From Salinilacihabitans rarus (lineage in GTDB: Archaea; Halobacteriota; Halobacteria; Halobacteriales; Natrialbaceae), in the NCBI RefSeq assembly GCF_024296665.1, contig NZ_CP100762.1, positions 3,348,001 to 3,412,000 on the forward strand: a stretch of DNA of 64,000 nt, in the 5' to 3' direction. The notes under the pieces were generated by a model. That model was given only the letters and a program-made list of their open reading frames with translations. It was not told where the DNA came from and did no database searches. The stretch's first letter is position 1, and the number at the start of each line of letters is the position of its first letter. Made by a program: the position numbers and the translations under genes. Of this stretch, positions 25,902 through 33,161 are shown one piece after another.

Positions 25902-26336
25902 TCACCTGACGATCGTGACGGGGACCGTCGACCGGCGGGCGACCCGCTCGGCGACGCTCCCGAGCAGTAGCCGACGTACCCCGTCGCGGCCGTGGCTGCC
26001 GATCACGACGTGGTCCACGTCGCCGCCCCGGACGCGCTCGACGATCGCTCGCGCGACGTTGCCCGCCAGCGCCTCGGCCCCTATCTCGCGGTCGTGGTCG
26101 GCGGCGATCGAGCGCGCCTCCTCGAACACCGTCTCGGCGGCCTGTCGGCCCCGTTCGATGTGGGCCTCGAACTCGTCGGCGTCCACGTCGGTCGCCGTCG
26201 TGTGGGTACCCATCTCCGCCGGATCGACGACGTAGACGACGGTGAGCGTCGCGTCGGGGTACGTCTCGCAGGCGAACTCGAGGGCCGCTCGCGCGGGGTC
26301 GGAGCGATCCATCGGGACGAGGACGTGTTTGCCCAT
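25902..26336 (-). CDS. Universal stress protein (UspA family)
   Basis: 144 residues, a typical Usp: HVLVPMDRSDPARAALEFAC at the start, a DVDHVVIGSHGRDGVRRLLLGSVAERVAR stretch containing the ATP-binding G-x2-G-x9-G-S motif, and STVPVTIVR at the end. It is convergent with the previous usp gene; the two stops are 13 bp apart. Cytoplasmic; probably involved in stress resistance as in other archaea, though direct roles are rarely known. Confidence 0.93.
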   Translation of the reverse strand: MGKHVLVPMDRSDPARAALEFACETYPDATLTVVYVVDPAEMGTHTTATDVDADEFEAHIERGRQAAETVFEEARSIAADHDREIGAEALAGNVARAIVERVRGGDVDHVVIGSHGRDGVRRLLLGSVAERVARRSTVPVTIVR

Positions 26337-26384
26337 AGCCGAAGGTTAGCCGACTGGATAGTAAACCCCCGGTCCTGAGTCCGG

Positions 26385-26669
26385 TTACTGGGAGGCGGCG
26401 ACGCTGCGCCAGCCCCAGACGCCGAGCGCGAGGACGACGAGCGCGAGGGCGGCGAACGCGGCCCACTGGCCGCCTTCGGTGTCCGCGACCGGCGCGAACA
26501 CGTCGACGAGGCCGCTCCACTGCATCATCCCGACGACGAGTACGACGAGTCCCAGTATCGAGACGACCGCGATCCCGACCCAGTTTTGCGCCAGCCAGGC
26601 GGTCTCCTCCTCGGCCTCTCTGGCCGTGTTGGTCGGCTTCTCGGTCGGTTCCTCGTCGGGTCGATCCAT
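26385..26669 (-). CDS. Small membrane protein with two helices
   Basis: 94 residues. After an acidic/polar N-terminal ~25 residues, two hydrophobic helices follow: NWVGIAVVSILGLVVLVVGM and WAAFAALALVVLALGVWGWR, with a short acidic loop between them. No motif points to a function. It lies on the minus strand upstream of a usp gene (48-bp gap) and may share its transcript. Confidence 0.7.
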   Translation of the reverse strand: MDRPDEEPTEKPTNTAREAEEETAWLAQNWVGIAVVSILGLVVLVVGMMQWSGLVDVFAPVADTEGGQWAAFAALALVVLALGVWGWRSVAASQ

Positions 26670-26747
26670 GCCGCGGCCTAGCGGGGCGGCGTGGGAAACG
26701 GTTGTACCTGCAGGCTCCGGGTGAGCGATCTCGGGGTCTCAGGGCCG

Positions 26748-27398
26748 CTAGGTCCGGCCTTCGAACCCCGAGGCCAGCAGCTTTCGGATCGTGTCGGCGA
26801 ACTTCCCGGACCGGCCCACGTTCTGCATGACGAAACTGCCGTCGCCGCCGGAGACGCGGACGTTTCCGAGGCCGACGAGCGCCTCGACGAGCGACTTTCG
26901 CTCCTGTACGCCGCGAACCTTCTGGAGCGGGACCTCCCGGCGGACCAGCGAGCGGAACCGGAACTCCTTGACGACCCGCTTGTTGGTGACGTAGTAGTTC
27001 GTCAGCGTGTTCGTCCAGTAGGTGTACAGCCCGACCGAGTACAGGTAGAGGCCGACGAGGAGTGTCGCGGCCGAATAGAGGGGCGGGGCCCGCGCGAAAA
27101 CCAGCAGGTAGCCCGTCGCCGCGAGCAGCGGCAGCCCGCTCGCGACCTTGACCAGGGCGACCCGCTGGGTCGGGTGCCGGCGGGCGATCATCCGCTCGCC
27201 TTCCTGCAGGCGGAGTTCCTCGGGGGTCCCGATCGTGTGGACGTACGCACCGATCGCCACGACGAACGCGCCGAACAACGCGAACGGGACGCCGACGGTC
27301 GGCGGGTACTGCGACTGGCCGTAGTACAGCCACGCGCCCGCGGCAACGAACGGCAGGCCGAGGACCGCGCTCCAGAGTCCGGGCTTTCCGCGCGCCAT
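26748..27398 (-). CDS. PH-domain (bPH2-like) membrane protein
   Basis: 216 residues: two hydrophobic segments at about 7-55 (LWSAVLGLPFVAAGAWLYYG; FALFGAFVVAIGAYVHTIGT), a second pair at about 85-125, then a bacterial-type pleckstrin-homology domain (YYVTNKRVVKEFRFRSLVRR, followed by EVPLQKVRGVQERKSLVEAL and a GNVRVSGG strand). The family (YdbS/YdbT-like) is widespread, membrane bound and of unclear role. The ATG at 27398 is nearly adjacent to the stop of the preceding gene (27400), suggesting coupling. Confidence 0.8.
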   Translation of the reverse strand: MARGKPGLWSAVLGLPFVAAGAWLYYGQSQYPPTVGVPFALFGAFVVAIGAYVHTIGTPEELRLQEGERMIARRHPTQRVALVKVASGLPLLAATGYLLVFARAPPLYSAATLLVGLYLYSVGLYTYWTNTLTNYYVTNKRVVKEFRFRSLVRREVPLQKVRGVQERKSLVEALVGLGNVRVSGGDGSFVMQNVGRSGKFADTIRKLLASGFEGRT

Positions 27399-27399
27399 C

Positions 27400-27735
27400 T
27401 CAGGCCCCCCGAACCGGCTGGTAGGCGATGCCGGCCGCCGACGGGACGACCCCGCCTGCGGTCGGGGCGAACGGATCGCCGAGCGCCTCGCGGGCGCCGT
27501 CGTCGTTCGCGTCGCCCAGCCGTGCCGTGATCTCAAGCGGTTCGTCGACCCGGAACTCCTCGGTGTATCCGACGGCGGCACCGTCTTCGACGGCGGCCGT
27601 CGCCTGCCGGTTCGCGGTCGGGTCGCCCCCGTGACCGACGACTCGCCCCCGAAAGGTCGCCTCCTCGGCTCCGAGTCCGGCGACCGCGCCCGGTCCCGTC
27701 GCGGCGAAGAACGCCCGTTTCCCGATATCGCTCAT
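27400..27735 (-). CDS. Hypothetical haloarchaeal protein
   Basis: 111 residues, beta-rich: an opening SDIGKRAFFAATGPGAVAGL, then strands around TFRGRVVGHGGDPTANRQAT, VGYTEEFRVDEPLEITARLG and a C-terminal GIAYQPVRGA. No signal peptide or membrane helix. The ATG at 27735 has a CATATATG sequence 15-24 nt upstream. It is immediately followed by the PH-domain gene (stop and start 2 bp apart). Function unknown. Confidence 0.65.
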   Translation of the reverse strand: MSDIGKRAFFAATGPGAVAGLGAEEATFRGRVVGHGGDPTANRQATAAVEDGAAVGYTEEFRVDEPLEITARLGDANDDGAREALGDPFAPTAGGVVPSAAGIAYQPVRGA

Positions 27736-27886
27736 TCGAACAGTCCTTGTCATATATGAACAAAAGCCTTTCCCGTCGGACGCCCGTTCGACGACGCGCC
27801 GCGGCCGTCGACCCGGCCGAGCGCGAGAGACGGCGACCCACGCCGACAGCGAAGTCGATAAACCGCGCCCGTCCCAAGCGACGGTC

Positions 27887-28762
27887 ATGCAAGCGCTGGT
27901 CATCGCGGCACACGGGTCGCACCTGAACCCGGACGCGTCGGCCCCCACCCACGCGCACGCGGACGCCATCCGCGAGACGGGGACGTTCGACGAGGTCCGC
28001 GAGGCGTTCTGGAAGGAAGAACCCCACTTCCGCGAGGTGATCCGCACCCTCGAGTCCGAGGAGGTGTTCGTCGTCCCGCTGTTTATCAGCGAGGGTTACT
28101 TCACCGAGGAGGTGATCCCGCGGGAACTCCGCCTCGACGACTGGGACCCCGACCTCTGGGACTCCGACGGCACGGAGGCCTCGCAGGCGACCCTCGAAGC
28201 CGGCGACGTCGAGAAGACGATCCACTACTGCGGGCCGGTCGGCACCCACGACGCGATGACCGACGTGATCGTCCGCCGGGCCGAGAGCGTCACCGGCGAC
28301 CCCGACGTCGGCGAGGGGGTCGGCCTCGCGGTCGTCGGCCACGGCACCGGGCGCAACGAGAACAGCGCGAAGGCGATCGAGTACCACGCCGGGCGCGTCC
28401 GCGAGATGGACCGCTTCGACGAGGTGCGCGCGCTGTTCATGGACGAGGAGCCGGAGGTCGACGACGTCACCGACTACTTCGAGAGCGAGGACGTCGTCGT
28501 CGTCCCGCTCTTTATCGCCGACGGCTACCACACCCAGGAGGACATCCCCGAGGACATGGGCCTGACCGACGACTACCGGACGGGGTGGGAGGTCCCCGCC
28601 GAGGTCGACGGCCATCGCATCTGGTACGCCGGCGCCGTCGGCACCGAGTCGCTGCTGGCCGACGTCGTCCTCGAACGCGCGGCCGACGCGGGCGCCGACG
28701 TCGGCGCCGCGCTCGACCGGACGAGAGACCGAACGGACGGCGCGTCCGCGGCGGGGGACTGA
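27887..28762 (+). CDS. cbiX: CbiX-type sirohydrochlorin cobaltochelatase
   Basis: 291 residues with two CbiX domains. The first begins ALVIAAHGSHLNPDASAPTH, where the H near residue 10 is a metal ligand, and has EEVFVVPLFISEGYFTEEVI. The second begins at GLAVVGHGTGRNENSAKAIE and has DVVVVPLFIADGYHTQEDIP. This duplicated form inserts cobalt in sirohydrochlorin in anaerobic-type cobalamin synthesis. The gene is followed after 3 bp by a DR2241-type gene, an arrangement seen in haloarchaeal cobalamin loci. No further cbi genes are within the window. Confidence 0.9.
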   Translation: MQALVIAAHGSHLNPDASAPTHAHADAIRETGTFDEVREAFWKEEPHFREVIRTLESEEVFVVPLFISEGYFTEEVIPRELRLDDWDPDLWDSDGTEASQATLEAGDVEKTIHYCGPVGTHDAMTDVIVRRAESVTGDPDVGEGVGLAVVGHGTGRNENSAKAIEYHAGRVREMDRFDEVRALFMDEEPEVDDVTDYFESEDVVVVPLFIADGYHTQEDIPEDMGLTDDYRTGWEVPAEVDGHRIWYAGAVGTESLLADVVLERAADAGADVGAALDRTRDRTDGASAAGD

Positions 28763-28765
28763 CCC

Positions 28766-29905
28766 GTGTCGGGCAGCGAGGACGCCGTCGACGCCCTGCT
28801 CGCGGCCGTCGACGAGGAGGGTGACGTCGACTTCGACGGCCTCCGTCTCGCCCGGGCGGCGGACGGCTACGCCCTCGAAACGCCGACGCTCGACCGGACC
28901 GGCCTCTCGGAGGACGAGGCGCGCGCGGCGCTCGCCGACGTGCCGGCGTTCGTCGCCAACTGGTGCTTCTGGGACCGCGTCGGCGGCGAGGGCACCGCCC
29001 GTCGCGCCTTCCTCCGGTGGTGCGAGCGCGCGCCGACCGAGGACGCGGCCGCGGGCGGCGACGAGGGCGACGCGCTCCCCGTCCCCGAGCGACACGCGGC
29101 CCTCCGCGACGGGATCGAGCGGACGTGGGGCCAGTTGCACGTGACGGCGCGACTCGCGGACGGCGACGCCCCCGCGGGCGAGCGCGTCTACGACCTCCGG
29201 CACGTCGACGACGCCGGGACGCCGCTCGACGACCTCGACCGCCACGAGGAACCCCGCGAGGCCCGCGAGATCGCCACCGACGACGAGCGGGGGCGGTACC
29301 GGCCCCTGAAGACCGCGCCGACGCTGGTCTCCGGGTGGGCGTTCGCCGGTCTCTCCGGGAACGACCTCGTCGCGACCGTCGAGCGGTTCTATCCCGCGAC
29401 GGTCGCGAACTGGCACCGCGAGCGCCGCGGCGACCTCGACGTCGACCACTGGATCGAGACCGCCGAGCGCCAGACCGGCATCTACGACGTCGTCGACGAC
29501 CTCCCGCGGGAGGCCGTCGACTGGATGGCAGAGGCCTGCTGTGTCGACTCGCAGTGTCTCCGCCGGCGCGAGTGGGAGTACGAGGAGGGCGACGACCTCC
29601 CGGTCGACGGCGGCGACGGCGCCTTCCCCTGTCGCGAGCCGTGCTCGCTCGTGATCGCCGCCGCGCGCAAGTGGGCCGTCCTCGAACACGAGGAGACCCA
29701 CACCTGGGAGTTCGAACTGACCCGCAGCGAGAAGAACCAACTGGAGGCCCTCGTCGACGCCGTCGCCGAGGGCCGGGTCGACGAAATCCGCGAGGCGGAC
29801 GTCAACGACGGCGCGAACCGCTACCGGGCGCGGTACCTCCGGGCGAAGCGCGTCGACGAGGACGGGAACCTCTGTGGCGTCGAGGAGCCGGTCGAGACGG
29901 ACTGA
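28766..29905 (+). CDS. DR2241-type protein linked to cobalamin synthesis
   Basis: 379 residues. It begins with a helical region (DALLAAVDEEGDVDFDGLRL), has a central HVDDAGTPLDDLDRHEEPRE region, and near residues 255-300 a cysteine cluster (EACCVDSQCLRRR and later FPCREPCSLV) that could hold an iron-sulfur centre. The C-terminal helices end in FELTRSEKNQLEALVDAVAE. I recognise this as the DR2241-like partner often placed beside cbiX in haloarchaea; a role in cobalt chelation or assembly of the chelatase cofactor is inferred. It starts at a GTG 3 bp after the cbiX stop. Confidence 0.8.
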   Translation: MSGSEDAVDALLAAVDEEGDVDFDGLRLARAADGYALETPTLDRTGLSEDEARAALADVPAFVANWCFWDRVGGEGTARRAFLRWCERAPTEDAAAGGDEGDALPVPERHAALRDGIERTWGQLHVTARLADGDAPAGERVYDLRHVDDAGTPLDDLDRHEEPREAREIATDDERGRYRPLKTAPTLVSGWAFAGLSGNDLVATVERFYPATVANWHRERRGDLDVDHWIETAERQTGIYDVVDDLPREAVDWMAEACCVDSQCLRRREWEYEEGDDLPVDGGDGAFPCREPCSLVIAAARKWAVLEHEETHTWEFELTRSEKNQLEALVDAVAEGRVDEIREADVNDGANRYRARYLRAKRVDEDGNLCGVEEPVETD

Positions 29906-29971
29906 CCTGCCCGGAACCGGTCGCCCCCCGGGGTCGCGAGGCGGCCGCAGTGTGTCGGCGGACGGGGTCGA

Positions 29972-30214
29972 TCAGGTCGGGGGCATCGCTCCCAGCGTGG
30001 CGAGGACCAACATCGGAATCACCATCGCAAGAAACGCCCACCGGTGTTCGTCCGTCCACGCTCGAACCCCCGGCGAAGCGATGCGCAATGCGGCCGTGAG
30101 ACTGAACAGGAGGAGTCCGACCGTGCTCAGCGGACGCCCGGTGAGAGCCATCCAGGCCGCGTACGGGAGGGTCCCGACGATCACGCTCCCGTCCAGAACC
30201 GTCTCGCCGTCCAT
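29972..30214 (-). CDS. Small membrane protein
   Basis: 80 residues with three short hydrophobic segments (VGTLPYAAWMALTG; TVGLLLFSLTAALRI; WAFLAMVIPMLVLATLGAMP). The first ten residues are polar. The ATG at 30214 lies about 20-25 nt from an ATATAC sequence on the minus strand, consistent with a leaderless message. Function unknown. Confidence 0.62.
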   Translation of the reverse strand: MDGETVLDGSVIVGTLPYAAWMALTGRPLSTVGLLLFSLTAALRIASPGVRAWTDEHRWAFLAMVIPMLVLATLGAMPPT

Positions 30215-30298
30215 GTGCCCGTGAGTATATGCGGCGAAAGTAACGGTTCCGGAACGGGGCGGAGCGAAACCACCGCTCGGCGGCGAGCGGTCGGGCCG

Positions 30299-30868
30299 TC
30301 AGCCCAGCAGGAGCGCGACGGCGACGGCGACCCCGACGACGACGATCAGGAAGCCGACGAACGCGGCGGCTCCGCCGACGACCGCCGCGGTCAGGGCCGC
30401 GACGCCGACGGCGAGCAGCGCCAGCACGAGGACGGCGACCGTCCCCGGTTTGACGCCGGCGGCGACGGGTAGCCGGCCTCCGGCCCCGTCTTCCGGCTCG
30501 GGTTCGGGCGGGTCCGCGAGCGTCTCGTCGACGTCGACCCGCGGACCCGACTCGACGGTGACGTCGATCGAGACGACGGTCGCCCCGTAGCCGGTCGACA
30601 CTTCGAGGGTGCCCTCGACCGGGCCGGCGACGTCGTCGACGTCGACGGGGACGACCGTCTGCTCGCCCGGTTCGACGTAGTAGTTCGGCTGGGCGATTCG
30701 GGCGACCGTCGCGAGGTCGCCCGCGAGCTTGCAGTGGACGTGTGCCGGCCCGTCGTGGCCCCGCAGGAGGAGGTCGAACGAGCCGCGCGTTTCGAGCGCC
30801 GTGGTCGCCGCTTGCAGCGTCCCGCTCTCGCCGCGGTTGACGTGGACGGTGACCGACGCTCCCGGCAC
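30299..30868 (-). CDS. Membrane-anchored beta-sandwich protein of unknown function
   Basis: 189 residues. The first ~115 residues look like an immunoglobulin-type beta domain (SVTVHVNRGESGTLQAATTA; NYYVEPGEQTVVPVDVDDVA). A Pro/Glu-rich linker and two adjacent hydrophobic helices follow at the C-terminus (VAVLVLALLAVGVAALTAAV and a second reaching the end). No signal peptide, so topology is tail-anchored. Start GTG at 30868. It lies just downstream of the trm112-like gene (9-bp gap), so both may be one transcript. Confidence 0.7.
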   Translation of the reverse strand: MPGASVTVHVNRGESGTLQAATTALETRGSFDLLLRGHDGPAHVHCKLAGDLATVARIAQPNYYVEPGEQTVVPVDVDDVAGPVEGTLEVSTGYGATVVSIDVTVESGPRVDVDETLADPPEPEPEDGAGGRLPVAAGVKPGTVAVLVLALLAVGVAALTAAVVGGAAAFVGFLIVVVGVAVAVALLLG

Positions 30869-30877
30869 GCTACCACC

Positions 30878-31072
30878 TTACGCCGGGGTCTCCTCGCGCA
30901 TGTCCGGCGGGAGCAGGTTCGGGATGCCGTCCTCGACGGGGTAGCGCTCGCCGCACTCGGTGCAGACGAGCACCCCGCCGACGACCTCCTCGTCGCCGTA
31001 CTCGGGGTCTTCGAGTTCGAGGTCGTGTTTGTCCAGCGGACAGCAGAGAATCTCGAGCAGCGACTCCTTCAT
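30878..31072 (-). CDS. Trm112-like methyltransferase activator
   Basis: 64-residue zinc protein of the Trm112 family. MKESLLEILCCPLDKHDLEL at the start and LVCTECGERYPVEDGIPNLL at the end hold the four cysteine-type zinc ligands and the conserved YP-x-x-DGIP-x-L motif. In archaea and eukaryotes Trm112 stabilises and activates SAM methyltransferases such as Trm9 (tRNA wobble uridine), Trm11 and Mtq2. A Trm9-like candidate partner is at 38,239. The ATG at 31072 starts the family homology; a longer in-frame form to 31099 is unlikely. Confidence 0.88.
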   Translation of the reverse strand: MKESLLEILCCPLDKHDLELEDPEYGDEEVVGGVLVCTECGERYPVEDGIPNLLPPDMREETPA

Positions 31073-31126
31073 ACTACTGGGGCTGTCCGCATCTGGCAAA
31101 AGGTTTCGGGAACGGTACCGACCGCG

Positions 31127-32488
31127 TCACTCGAACGGGTCTTCGAGGACGACCGTCTGCTCGCGGCCGGGGCCGACCCCGACGCAGTAGATCGGAACGT
31201 CCAGTTCGTCGGCGAGGTACTCGAGGTACGCGCGGGCGTTCTCGGGGATCGCCTCGTACCCCTCGTCGGCGACTTCGGTCCAGTCGACGTCGGGCCAGCC
31301 GTCGAACGTCTCGAAGGTCGCCTCGCAGCGGCCCCACTTCTCGGTGGTCGGCGGCGGCGTCAGGATCTCTTCGCCGTCGAACTCGTAGCTGTGGCCGACC
31401 TTCACCTCGTCGAGGCCGGCGAGCACGTCGACGTGGTTGACGGCGAGCCCCGTGAAACTGCTCGCGCGGGCGGCGTGGCGCAGCATCGGCACGTCGAGCC
31501 ACCCGACGCGGCGGGGTCGACCGGTGACGGTGCCGTACTCCCCGCCCTCGTCGCGGATGTACGTCGCGAGTTCCTCTTCCTCGTCGTCGGCGTCGGCGGG
31601 GTCGTAGTCGGGAGTCTGGCCCTCGACGCCGCCGAGTTCGGTCGGGAGCGGGCCGGTGCCGACCCGCGAGAGGTAGGCCTTGACGATGCCGACGATCTCG
31701 CCGCCGCCGATCACGCCGGGGCCCAGCCCGGAGCCGACGGACGCGCCGCCGGCGGTCGGGTTCGAGGAGGTGACGTACGGGTAGACGCCGTGGTCGATGT
31801 CGAGGGAGGTCCCCTGGGCGCCTTCGAGCATGACGGCGTCGCCCTCGTCGACGCGCCGCTGGAGGTAGGTGCCGGCGTCGACGGTCATGTTCTCGTCGGC
31901 GAGGCGCTCGCCGTACTCGCGGCAGGTCTCGAAGAGGTGGTCGACGTCGAACGCCTCGTCGGTCTCGATCCCGAAGACGTCCTCCGCGAGGGCCTTCTTC
32001 TGGGGGACGACGTACTCGAGGCGCTCGCGCAGCGCCTCGGGGTCGAGCAGGTCGCCGACGCGGACGCCGCGCCGGCCGACCTTGTCCTCGTAGGTCGGGC
32101 CGATGCCGCGCTTGGTGGTGCCGGCGGCGAGGTCCTCCTTCTCGTCTTCCTCGATCCCGTCGAGGACGCGGTGGTACGGGAGGATGACGTGCGCGCGCTC
32201 GGCGACCCGGACGTCGGGGTCGAGGCCGCGCTCGCGGAGGACGTCTAGCTCGTCGAACAGCGTCTCGGGATTGACGACACAGCCGTTGCCGAGTACGCCG
32301 ACCTTGCCCCGGACGGCCCCCGACGGCACGAGCGATAGCTTGTACGTCTCGCCGTCGTGGACGACGGTGTGGCCGGCGTTGTCGCCGCCCTGATAGCGGA
32401 CGACGACATCGGCGGCGTCGCCGTAGAGGTCGACGACGCGCCCCTTGCCTTCGTCGCCGAGTTGGGACCCGACGATGGTGACGGTCAT
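31127..32488 (-). CDS. purA: Adenylosuccinate synthase
   Basis: 453 residues. PurA joins IMP and aspartate with GTP to adenylosuccinate, the first committed AMP step. The N-terminus carries the P-loop VTIVGSQLGDEGKGRVVDLY and DNAGHTVVHDGETYKLSLVP; AGTTKRGIGPTYEDKVGRRG, EGAQGTSLDIDHGVYPYVTS and NPTAGGASVGSGLGPGVIGG follow; the C-terminus has YLEYLADELDVPIYCVGVGP. All core motifs are intact. The ATG at 32488 is chosen, as it puts the P-loop near the N-terminus like in the family; the in-frame extension to 32569 is unsupported. Confidence 0.96.
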   Translation of the reverse strand: MTVTIVGSQLGDEGKGRVVDLYGDAADVVVRYQGGDNAGHTVVHDGETYKLSLVPSGAVRGKVGVLGNGCVVNPETLFDELDVLRERGLDPDVRVAERAHVILPYHRVLDGIEEDEKEDLAAGTTKRGIGPTYEDKVGRRGVRVGDLLDPEALRERLEYVVPQKKALAEDVFGIETDEAFDVDHLFETCREYGERLADENMTVDAGTYLQRRVDEGDAVMLEGAQGTSLDIDHGVYPYVTSSNPTAGGASVGSGLGPGVIGGGEIVGIVKAYLSRVGTGPLPTELGGVEGQTPDYDPADADDEEEELATYIRDEGGEYGTVTGRPRRVGWLDVPMLRHAARASSFTGLAVNHVDVLAGLDEVKVGHSYEFDGEEILTPPPTTEKWGRCEATFETFDGWPDVDWTEVADEGYEAIPENARAYLEYLADELDVPIYCVGVGPGREQTVVLEDPFE

Positions 32489-32844
32489 AACAGCGGCGGG
32501 TTCTTCCCGGGTTGATAAACCGGTTACGGTCTGGGCGGCCCCGGTTCCGTCCCCCACATTGATGGTCACTCCCGCGGGACTGTCGTCCGCCGCCGACCGA
32601 CACTGCAGACGAGCGGCGGTCGTCGCCGGCGTGGCTCGCGCCGGTGGCGCCCGCGGCCGCCGGCGAACGCTGGTTCCGGGGCGTCGCGAGACGGTCCGAA
32701 CCGGGTTCGTCTCCGACGGACTGACGTTTCACGCGAGAACCAGAATCGTTAACTACTGGCACGACAAACCTCCGGATTAGCTCCGTTTCACTGCACTCTC
32801 GAGGAGTAATCTTTAAAGGGTGCAAAGACAAGTTAACAAATGCC
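32489..32844. other. Divergent intergenic region
   Basis: About 355 bp between purA and the wHTH gene. It must hold both promoters: a CTTTAAAGGG sequence (about 32,811-32,820) lies 25-34 nt before the ATG at 32845. I see no gene, repeat or RNA in the rest. Confidence 0.5.
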
Positions 32845-33150
32845 ATGATAGACCGGCTTGAGAAGGAAGTGGATATGCTGGAACGACATCTTCAAGTGCT
32901 GAAGATGGTCATCGAGAACGAACCCATCGGCATCGTGAAGATGTCCAACGAGACCGGCTACCCCCACCACAAGGTTCGCTACTCGCTTCGCGTTCTCGAG
33001 GAGGAGAACCTCATCGAGCCCTCCAGCCAGGGTGCGATCAAGACCGACCGCACCGCGGAGTTCGTCGACGAACTCGACGGCAAACTCGACGAGATCATCG
33101 ACAAGCTCGAGGGGATGAAGATCGAAGACGTCGCCGAAATCGAAGGCTGA
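32845..33150 (+). CDS. Winged-helix regulator, archaeal
   Basis: 101 residues. A short coiled N-terminus (DRLEKEVDMLERHLQVLKMV) leads to a winged helix: ENEPIGIVKMSNETGYPHHK, where GYPHHKVRYSLRVLEEENLI is the recognition helix and wing start. A C-terminal helix (VDELDGKLDEIIDKLEGMKI) probably dimerises. It resembles small archaeal transcription factors conserved in many euryarchaea. Less GC-rich and strongly translated-looking, with a TATA-like box about 25-34 nt before the ATG. Targets unknown. Confidence 0.8.
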   Translation: MIDRLEKEVDMLERHLQVLKMVIENEPIGIVKMSNETGYPHHKVRYSLRVLEEENLIEPSSQGAIKTDRTAEFVDELDGKLDEIIDKLEGMKIEDVAEIEG

Positions 33151-33161
33151 TCGACGACTAC

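Noticed and set aside
25902-26336. Single operon of the three usp genes
   Set aside because: The third is on the opposite strand, and the second has its own TATA-like box.
27736-28047. N-terminal extension of the 27,400-27,735 gene to 28,047
   Set aside because: It would overlap the cbiX start on the other strand, and the added residues are unlike the rest; the ATG at 27735 has a TATA-like sequence.
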